Below are positions 6,059 through 10,567 of a stretch of 10,567 nucleotides of DNA, one piece after another. The DNA is from Symbiobacteriaceae bacterium (GTDB taxonomy: Bacteria > Bacillota > JAAYKD01 > WRDA01). Location: positions 1-10,567 of the forward strand of contig WREE01000060.1 in NCBI GenBank assembly GCA_009779515.1, written 5' to 3'. Every line of letters starts with the position of its first letter. Position 1 is the first letter of the stretch. Under the pieces are notes generated by a model, which was not told the DNA's origin, searched no databases, and saw nothing but the letters and a program-made list of their open reading frames with translations. The translations under genes and the position numbers were made by a program.

Positions 6059-6163
6059 ATGTCTGGATACTATGATCTGATTACGATCCTAATTAGGTTC
6101 GCTCAGCTTGTAGTTCAGCTTATCGGTCTAAATAAAAAAGACCAGCCGCCCCAGGCAAAGTAG
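6059..6163 (+). CDS. putative type I toxin, small hydrophobic peptide (holin-like toxin type)
   Basis: This 34-residue ORF is too short for most gene finders. It starts MSGYYDL, has one hydrophobic segment (about residues 7-24, LITILIRFAQLVVQLIGL) and ends in a charged, proline-containing tail starting NKKD. This layout matches the short membrane toxins of Firmicute type I systems (TxpA/BsrG and putative holin-like toxin families), whose members often start with Met-x-x-Tyr-x-x-Leu and have a LVxLIxL core followed by lysines. They insert in the cytoplasmic membrane when not repressed. Support comes from the exceptional ribosome site, the convergent antisense RNA overlapping its 3' end, and dedicated terminators. 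Assignment is by pattern only; toxicity is inferred. Confidence 0.62.
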   Translation: MSGYYDLITILIRFAQLVVQLIGLNKKDQPPQAK

Positions 6164-6214
6164 CGGCTAGTCTTTAGCACGTGATAAGCCCCCCGCCATG
6201 CGGACTGCTCTTCT
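6130..6214 (-). ncRNA. antisense RNA, probable type I antitoxin
   Basis: A near-consensus promoter (6221-6249, minus strand) predicts a start near 6214. An intrinsic terminator ends the transcript near 6131, giving about 85 nt. The RNA is fully complementary to the last nine codons of the toxin ORF and its 3' untranslated region up to the promoter. Convergent overlap at the 3' ends is the arrangement of txpA/RatA and bsrG/SR4 in Bacillus, where the antisense RNA triggers toxin mRNA degradation. No protein is encoded. The 5' part can form a small CCGC/GCGG hairpin. It was identified from the promoter and terminator, not by matching a known RNA family. Confidence 0.65.
6131..6175 (-). terminator. 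intrinsic terminator of the antisense RNA
   Basis: On the minus strand AAAGAC-x-AGCCGC-type arms (6170-6175 with 6163-6168, pairing with 6144-6149 and 6137-6142, one mismatch) are followed by TTTATT, giving a TCTTTTTTATT tract. On the plus strand the same stem lacks a good T-run, so it acts mainly for the antisense transcript. Confidence 0.75.
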
Positions 6215-6220
6215 GTTTGC

Positions 6221-6249
6221 ATTATACTCGCTGTTTTCGAAAAATGCAA
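6221..6249 (-). promoter_or_regulatory. strong sigma-A promoter of the antisense RNA
   Basis: On the minus strand, TTGCAT (6249-6244) and a perfect TATAAT (6226-6221) are separated by exactly 17 bp. It is the best promoter match in the window and faces into the toxin gene with no protein-coding gene to serve. A purine start is available at 6214. Confidence 0.85.
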
Positions 6250-6271
6250 GGCAATTGTTCATCAGTATATA

Positions 6272-6301
6272 AAAAAAGGAGCGACAACGCGCTCCTTTTT
6301 T
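6272..6301. terminator. bidirectional intrinsic terminator
   Basis: A perfect 12-bp inverted repeat: AAAAAAGGAGCG (6272-6283), a 6-nt loop, CGCTCCTTTTTT (6290-6301). GC stem plus A/T runs on both sides terminate in either direction. On the plus strand it ends the toxin mRNA. On the minus strand it can stop readthrough from the OppF-type operon before it enters the antisense promoter. Confidence 0.9.
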
Positions 6302-6376
6302 GTATACGTGGCTAAATTACTACAGCGAGAGCTGTGTGACACAAAACCCCTCCTCCGCTGGCGGGAGAATTGTAAA

Positions 6377-6502
6377 ATGGAAAAAAAGATTAACCGCCAC
6401 CGCTGCAACGACTACTTGCTGCAAGTAAGCCAACGCTTTGCCGCGTTAGGTTTCTGCGATGTCTGCGGCAAATGTGCCGTCGGACCTTGTGCGGTAAGGT
6501 AA
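6377..6502 (+). pseudogene. 41-codon copy of the iron-sulfur C-terminus of the QueG-like protein
   Basis: The duplicated 3' end of the QueG-like gene is fused in frame to a short new N-terminus (MEKK) starting at ATG 6377, with GGGAG 8 bp upstream. The 41-residue product would keep Cys10, Cys27, Cys30, Cys33 and Cys38, the second cluster ligands, but none of the catalytic domain. A GTG at 6308 would give a 64-residue version but has no ribosome site. It is most simply a gene fragment left by duplication or integration. The two differences from the parent are both silent, so a functional mini-ferredoxin-like peptide cannot be dismissed. Confidence 0.55.
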
Positions 6503-6503
6503 A
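6388..6503 (+). repeat. 116-bp direct repeat, copy 2
   Basis: Second copy of 5695-5810, offset 693 bp, with two silent substitutions. Identity starts abruptly at 6388 and stops abruptly after 6503, and 20 bp remain before the end of the OppF-type gene at 6524. Confidence 0.95.
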
Positions 6504-6523
6504 TACCGCCCCAGTTCGATGCC

Positions 6524-7531
6524 TTATATCCCCACACCTGAAGGCAGGGGGCTTTTCGGCACATTTGGTAAATGACAACGCAACCAGTGATCCGAGCGGA
6601 GGATAACCTGCTCCGGTGCGGTGGTAAAGCAGAGACGCTGCCGCCAGGGGCAGCGATGGTAAAAATGGCACTGGGGGGTAGTAGCAGGAGATAGATCGGT
6701 AACATAGCCCGAGACAGCTTCCGGCTGCAAAGCCACTCCTGCCTCTTCACTGCGAAAAAGTAGCTGGGTATAGGGATGGGTAGGGTTAAGACAGATCTCC
6801 TCGGTGGAGCCTGCCTCCACAATCTGCCCCGCATACATCACCATCACCCTATCTGCCAGCCAGGCTACTACCTGCAAATCGTGACTGATAAAAAGAGTGG
6901 AAAGGTTGTAGCGCCGTTGCAAGTCTCGCCACAGGTTTAATATTTGTGCTTGCACGGAAAGATCCAGGCTAGAGATTATTTCATCGGCAATAATGAGAGC
7001 AGGTTCCACTAAGAGAACCCCTAAAATAGCTACCCGCTGCTTTTGCCCTCCGGACAGTTGGTGGGGGTAACGCTGGAGGACACTCTCCTCCAGCCCGACC
7101 ACCGGCAGCATGCGCAGAATTCTCTCCTGCCTCTCCCGAGCATTGCCTAAGCGAAAACCGATGAGAGGCTCGGCTAAGGTTTCGTTGATGGTAAAACGAG
7201 GGTTTAAAGAGCTGTTGGGATCCTGGAAGATCATCTGGATCGAGCGGCGCATCCCGCTAAAAGCGTGGGGGGAAAGTTTTAAAATCTCTTGGCCTTGCAG
7301 AAATACCTCACCACTATCAGGTAGGAGCAAGCGGGCGATTATTTTGGCAAGGGTTGACTTACCGCTCCCGGATTCTCCGATAAGCCCCAAGGTTTCCCCG
7401 GCAGCAATGTGAAAGTTAATATCTTTGAGAGCGTAGAAGCGCCCTCGCCGACGTTGCCAGACAGCCTTGGCCACCGGATAGCTTTTGGTTAAGCGGCGCA
7501 CCTCCAGCAAGGTCGCTGCCGGAGTTGCCAT
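6524..7531 (-). CDS. oligopeptide/dipeptide ABC transporter ATP-binding protein (OppF/DppF type)
   Basis: This 335-residue cytoplasmic ATPase has Walker A GESGSGKST (52-60), Q-loop FQDPNSSLNPR (102-112), signature LSGGQKQR (159-166), Walker B LIIADE (179-184), the D-loop SSLD (187-190) and the switch His in SHD (216-218). A C-terminal oligopeptide-transporter domain follows, with the NPTHPYT motif (249-255) and the cysteines of CHFYHRCPWRQRLC (288-301). Oddities: the residue after the catalytic Glu is Ile rather than the near-universal Pro (DEIISSLD), and the usual RVAIARAL reads RVAILGVL. Its start overlaps the amidohydrolase stop (TAATG) with no clear ribosome site, implying translational coupling. 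The partner permeases and the OppD-type ATPase are not in the window. Confidence 0.88.
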   Translation of the reverse strand: MATPAATLLEVRRLTKSYPVAKAVWQRRRGRFYALKDINFHIAAGETLGLIGESGSGKSTLAKIIARLLLPDSGEVFLQGQEILKLSPHAFSGMRRSIQMIFQDPNSSLNPRFTINETLAEPLIGFRLGNARERQERILRMLPVVGLEESVLQRYPHQLSGGQKQRVAILGVLLVEPALIIADEIISSLDLSVQAQILNLWRDLQRRYNLSTLFISHDLQVVAWLADRVMVMYAGQIVEAGSTEEICLNPTHPYTQLLFRSEEAGVALQPEAVSGYVTDLSPATTPQCHFYHRCPWRQRLCFTTAPEQVILRSDHWLRCHLPNVPKSPLPSGVGI

Positions 7532-8718
7532 TAGAGCAGCAAATCGACGGCAGCTTGGGCAAAGAGCATGGCGCCATAGCGCAAAGCCTCTTCGTCGATA
7601 TCGAAACGATTGTGATGTATAGGGTAAGTACCTTGGCTTTCACCAGTGACCCCGATAAAGATATAGCAGCCGGGTATCTTATGAGCAAAGTAACAGAAGT
7701 CCTCTCCTCCCATGGAGGGCTTAAACTTCGTAATAACATTGCTCTCCCCCAAAATGGCTTCAGCTGAGGTAAGAACCCTGGCGGTTAAAGCGGCATCGTT
7801 GGCGGTAACATCTAAGCCGGCGCTGCGTCTAGGCCCCATATCAGCAACCGCACCATAGGGCTCACAAACACCGCTGGCTACCTTCTGGATCAAGTCGAGA
7901 ATCCGGTCTCGGTTAGCGGTATTAAAGGTGCGCAGCGTCCCCCTAAGCTCCGCAGTTTCGGCAATGATATTGCTGCGAGTTCCGGCGTTGAACTGACCTA
8001 CGGTAACTACGGCAGGCTCTTGGGGGTCGTTAGTGCGGGAGATAATCTGCTGCAGAGCCACCACTACCTGAGCGCCCAGCGCCACGGCATCGATACATTT
8101 ATGAGGCTCCGCGCCGTGCCCTCCCCGCCCCCGGATAGTGATATTAAAGCCGGTGGAAGATGCCATCATCGGTCCTGCCTGAAGGGCAATCTGCCCTACT
8201 GGGATACCCGGCCAGGCGTGACCCCCTAAGATATAGTCTACCGCCGGGTTTTCCAGCACCCCGGCAGCAATCATGGGAATGGCGCCACCAGGTCCTTCTT
8301 CCGCAGGCTGAAAGATAATTTTAATACTTCCTTTTAGGGAGGCTTTGAGAGAAGCCAGCACCGCTGCCGCTCCCAGCACCATCGCCATATGGGTATCGTG
8401 TCCACAAGCATGCATCTTCCCGGGGTGACGGGAAGCATATGCCACTTCGCTAAGCTCTGTGACCGGCAGGGCATCCATATCTGCCCGAATAGCTACCACC
8501 TTGCCGGCTGCTCCCTCACCCTGAAGGAGCCCCACCACACCGGTTTTGGCAATACCTTCGGTTACTTGGTAGCCTAAAGCGGTAAGCGCCTCTGCCAGAT
8601 AGCGCCCGGTCTCCACCTCTTCAAAGCCCAATTCCGGGTACTGGTGCAGGTGCCGCCGCCAGCGGATCATCTCCTCGTGATACTTGAGAGCCAACTGTTT
8701 AATTTCCTCGGTATACAT
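7531..8718 (-). CDS. M20 family metallo-amidohydrolase (N-acyl amino acid / hippurate hydrolase type)
   Basis: This 395-residue enzyme of the M20D group cleaves acyl-amino acids or similar amides with two metal ions. Visible motifs are RRHLHQYPELGFEE (21-34), RADMDALPV (78-86), the metal-binding HACGHDTH (103-110), FQPAEEGPGGA (136-146) with the catalytic glutamate, GGHAWP (165-170), the dimerisation-domain GRGGHGAEPH (197-206) and MGGEDF (336-341). The length is normal (about 380-400). The start is ATG 8718, one base after the aldolase stop and behind AAAGGGG; the TTG at 8748 would extend into the aldolase. The exact substrate (acetyl-diaminopimelate, hippurate, IAA-amino acid and others) cannot be told. 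A peptide-type ABC ATPase follows immediately, which fits uptake and hydrolysis of acylated amino acids or peptides. Confidence 0.92.
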   Translation of the reverse strand: MYTEEIKQLALKYHEEMIRWRRHLHQYPELGFEEVETGRYLAEALTALGYQVTEGIAKTGVVGLLQGEGAAGKVVAIRADMDALPVTELSEVAYASRHPGKMHACGHDTHMAMVLGAAAVLASLKASLKGSIKIIFQPAEEGPGGAIPMIAAGVLENPAVDYILGGHAWPGIPVGQIALQAGPMMASSTGFNITIRGRGGHGAEPHKCIDAVALGAQVVVALQQIISRTNDPQEPAVVTVGQFNAGTRSNIIAETAELRGTLRTFNTANRDRILDLIQKVASGVCEPYGAVADMGPRRSAGLDVTANDAALTARVLTSAEAILGESNVITKFKPSMGGEDFCYFAHKIPGCYIFIGVTGESQGTYPIHHNRFDIDEEALRYGAMLFAQAAVDLLL

Positions 8719-8719
8719 G

Positions 8720-9496
8720 CTAAACCCCTTTCCTAATACCTTGAACAAAAGCGGAAACCCCGCTCTTTAAAAAGCCGATATCGGTGCTGGCAACGCCATG
8801 GAAACCCATCGCCAGTTTAGCTAAAGCATCTTCGGGAGTAGAAGCCAGGTTGAGACAAATTTTGTTGGCTGCCTGACAAGCCTGAAGCACTCGCCGGAAA
8901 GCTTCTTGCAACTTGGGGTGGTCAAACTGCCCAGCTATCCCTAAAGAGATAGAGAGGTCGAAAGGTCCGATAAAGATGCCGTCAATTCCCGGTAAAGCCA
9001 CAATGCTTTCGATCTGCTCCAGACACTCTGCGGTTTCGCATTGGGGGATAAGTAAAGTGGCAGCATTTTTTTGCGCAAAATACTCCATAATACCTCCGGC
9101 AGCTTCCTGAGCTAAGCCATAATCCCCTGAGCGGTTAAAGCTATATCCCCTGTCCCCCACGGGACGATACTTACCCCAACTAACAATACTTTCCGCCTCC
9201 GCTACCGATTTAAGATAAGGGATAAGGAGCCCCTGTCCACCGGCATCCAGCATTTTAAGCAGAGCCGAGCGCTCAGTGGCACGGGCACGCACAATAGGAG
9301 TTAACCCTCGCAGCTCTGCTGCCATAATCAGCTGCAAAGCTGTCTCCACTTCAAAGGGACCGTGCTCCGTATCGATGATGACGAAGTCGAGCCCCCCTAA
9401 AGCCAGAATTTCCACCGAGGCAATAGAACTGATACCAATAAAAGCCCCCAAGGCCGCTTCGCCTCGGGTGGCTTTTTCTTTTAGCCTGTTAACCAT
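8720..9496 (-). CDS. HpcH/HpaI aldolase/citrate lyase family protein
   Basis: This 258-residue class II (metal-dependent) aldolase resembles HpaI and 2-dehydro-3-deoxyglucarate aldolase GarL, which split 2-keto-3-deoxy or 4-hydroxy-2-oxo acids to pyruvate or a pyruvate analogue and an aldehyde. The catalytic base His45 lies in DTEHGP (42-47), Arg70 in IVRAR, the metal ligands Glu154 (QCETAE) and Asp180 (FIGPFDLS), and the GQFDHP segment (189-194) is typical. The length matches the family (about 250-265). The ATG at 9496 follows AAAGGGTGAAAGG. It lies 14 bp after the membrane-protein gene and 1 bp before the amidohydrolase, so it is part of the same operon. The substrate is unknown. Confidence 0.9.
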   Translation of the reverse strand: MVNRLKEKATRGEAALGAFIGISSIASVEILALGGLDFVIIDTEHGPFEVETALQLIMAAELRGLTPIVRARATERSALLKMLDAGGQGLLIPYLKSVAEAESIVSWGKYRPVGDRGYSFNRSGDYGLAQEAAGGIMEYFAQKNAATLLIPQCETAECLEQIESIVALPGIDGIFIGPFDLSISLGIAGQFDHPKLQEAFRRVLQACQAANKICLNLASTPEDALAKLAMGFHGVASTDIGFLKSGVSAFVQGIRKGV

Positions 9497-9510
9497 TACC
9501 TTTCACCCTT

Positions 9511-10179
9511 TCATATATTGACTAGGTTAGCCCACGGTACCGGAGGACGTATGAGAATAACGATCCATAGTATGAAGATAACTCCCAACACCCCCAGCAT
9601 GGTGCGCTGCCCAAGGGGGGGTAAAGGCAAGAAGCTCGCCAGATGCTTCCACAGTTGATAAAGATAGACAGCCGCGAAGCAGACTGTGAACAGATAGATA
9701 GAAGAAACTTCGCTGCTGAGCAACAAATAGCGCTGGGCTAAAGAGACGGCAGCCCAGGCAGTTAGAGCAACTATACTACTGCCCAGTTTTTCTAAGCCGG
9801 CAAAATAGCGGGAGGACAATACCGGCAAAGTATGCAGCTCCAGTTCGAGAGCACAAAGTATTGCAGTTTGCAGAGTGGCGATCCAGATCGGAAGGGGAAG
9901 CTGGGCAAAGTAAGAGTTGGCAGCATAAAGAGCACCTGGCGCCAAGCAGAGTAAAACCCAGGGGCTGCGCCGCCGTCTAGCGCCAGGTAAGCGAAAAATG
10001 GCTTCGAACCAACAGGGAAAGAAGGGGATCATATGCAGCAACCACAAATGGTACCCGCCCAGGGCACAGATGCAGATAGCGCAAATCATGAAAGGGATGG
10101 TGGCACTGTCCTCCAGAAGCCCGCGGCCGAAAAGCAAGGCCACGACAGCAAAGCTGAGAATTATCCCAATAGTTCCCAT
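9511..10179 (-). CDS. multispanning membrane protein of unknown function
   Basis: This 222-residue protein is not recognised as a known family. Hydrophobic segments lie at roughly 3-18, 27-52, 73-92, 96-113, 133-153, 158-176 and 192-210, suggesting six or seven membrane spans. A basic patch (GARRRR, 66-71) between the second and third points to a cytoplasmic loop there. No signal peptide cleavage site or catalytic motif is apparent. The start is ATG 10179, 7 bp after AAAGGTAGG; the TTG at 10203 would place that ribosome site inside the gene. It follows an ABC ATPase by 49 bp and precedes the aldolase by 14 bp. It could be a transporter component or an accessory membrane protein of the operon, but it lacks a visible binding-protein-dependent permease (EAA) motif. 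Confidence 0.7.
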   Translation of the reverse strand: MGTIGIILSFAVVALLFGRGLLEDSATIPFMICAICICALGGYHLWLLHMIPFFPCWFEAIFRLPGARRRRSPWVLLCLAPGALYAANSYFAQLPLPIWIATLQTAILCALELELHTLPVLSSRYFAGLEKLGSSIVALTAWAAVSLAQRYLLLSSEVSSIYLFTVCFAAVYLYQLWKHLASFLPLPPLGQRTMLGVLGVIFILWIVILIRPPVPWANLVNI

Positions 10180-10228
10180 AGGGTAGCCTACCTTTCGGAT
10201 CAAGATCGCCTAGCGACAAAGTAAATGC

Positions 10229-10567
10229 CTACAGCTCTAAGTGCTCCACCACATTCGCCACTTGCGGATCCCAGTAAACTTGCACCTGGCTCCCCTCCTG
10301 GCGGTCGAAGATAGGGTTGCTGCCACTGAGGCGCAGCACTTGCCCCTGAGGAAGGCGAATAAAAGTGCGCAAGGTGCCGCCAATATAACTATGCTTAAGA
10401 ATCTCCCCCGGAAGGTTAAAACCATACCGGGTTTCGCTGCCGTAAGCAACCCGCTCCCCTCTGACGGCAATAGCCACCTTCTCACCAACTTGGAGAGGGG
10501 TAGCAATAACCGCTTCGCCGCCACCTAAATCCAGGTGGCTACTCCCTGCCTGGGAGCTAATGACCCG
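10229..10567 (-). CDS. ABC transporter ATP-binding protein, PotA-type, C-terminal part (runs off the window)
   Basis: The open frame is uninterrupted from the right edge to the TAG at 10229, giving 112 residues without a start. The sequence is the C-terminal TOBE regulatory domain of the spermidine/putrescine and iron(III)/maltose class: a G-rich lead-in, VGEKVAIAVRGERV, then GEILKHSYIGGTLRTFIRL and a closing VYWDPQVANVVEH, like the V-x-W-x-P-x-x-A-x-V end of PotA proteins. The nucleotide-binding domain would lie beyond the window. The usual Arg-Pro-Glu in this domain reads RGE here. As first gene of the visible minus-strand string it suggests that an importer for a polyamine-like, amino-acid-derived or other solute lies upstream. 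Confidence 0.72.
   Translation of the reverse strand, partial: RVISSQAGSSHLDLGGGEAVIATPLQVGEKVAIAVRGERVAYGSETRYGFNLPGEILKHSYIGGTLRTFIRLPQGQVLRLSGSNPIFDRQEGSQVQVYWDPQVANVVEHLEL

Noticed and set aside
6308..6376. GTG-initiated 64-codon version of the duplicated iron-sulfur fragment
   Set aside because: The GTG follows the T-run of a strong terminator directly and has no Shine-Dalgarno; ATG 6377 is better.
6390..6834. Minus-strand ORFs covering repeat copy 2 and the end of the OppF-type gene
   Set aside because: They are out-of-frame shadows over the real ABC gene and the duplicated fragment, without ribosome sites.
8719..8748. TTG start for the M20 amidohydrolase
   Set aside because: It would extend into the aldolase gene; M20 homologues start near the MYTEE position, which has its own AAAGGGG.
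9998..10224. Two plus-strand ORFs antisense to the membrane protein
   Set aside because: No ribosome sites, and they mirror the strongly biased hydrophobic codons of the minus-strand gene.

Overview
The window looks like a chromosomal segment from a Bacillota (Firmicutes) bacterium, probably an anaerobic Clostridia-type lineage. The grounds are strong purine-rich Shine-Dalgarno sites (AAAGGAGG types), two near-consensus vegetative sigma promoters, TTG/GTG/ATG start choices, moderate GC content, and homologues typical of that phylum. The species cannot be named from the sequence.

Layout, left to right. Positions 1-145 are mostly non-coding, with a possible gene remnant on the minus strand at the left edge. 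A plus-strand block follows: thpR (RNA 2',3'-cyclic phosphodiesterase), then a promoter with a candidate arginine operator, then an argB-like gene that has lost most N-acetylglutamate kinase signature residues, and a canonical argF. argF ends tail-to-tail, with a 15-bp overlap, against a minus-strand block: two adjacent class I glutamine-amidotransferase-like (peptidase C26) paralogues and a NIF3-like gene. The first-transcribed C26 protein has an intact Cys-His-Glu triad. The second has lost both the nucleophile and the histidine. A 230-bp gap between the C26 pair and the NIF3-like gene is packed with hairpins. Diverging from the NIF3-like gene, a plus-strand gene encodes a QueG-like iron-sulfur protein.

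The most unusual part is 5695-6503. The last 116 bp of the QueG-like gene are duplicated 693 bp downstream with two silent differences. Between the copies lies what looks like a complete, probably unannotated type I toxin-antitoxin module. It has a 34-codon hydrophobic toxin ORF with an extended Shine-Dalgarno, and a convergent antisense RNA with a TTGCAT-N17-TATAAT promoter and its own intrinsic terminator across the toxin 3' end. A strong bidirectional terminator closes the module.

The right third (6524-10567) is one minus-strand gene string. In transcription order it holds the C-terminus of a PotA-type ABC ATPase, a multispanning membrane protein, an HpcH/HpaI aldolase, an M20 amidohydrolase and an OppF/DppF-type ABC ATPase. 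Gaps are very short or start and stop codons overlap, so it is probably an operon for uptake and breakdown of amino-acid, peptide or amide compounds. The actual substrate cannot be read from the sequence.
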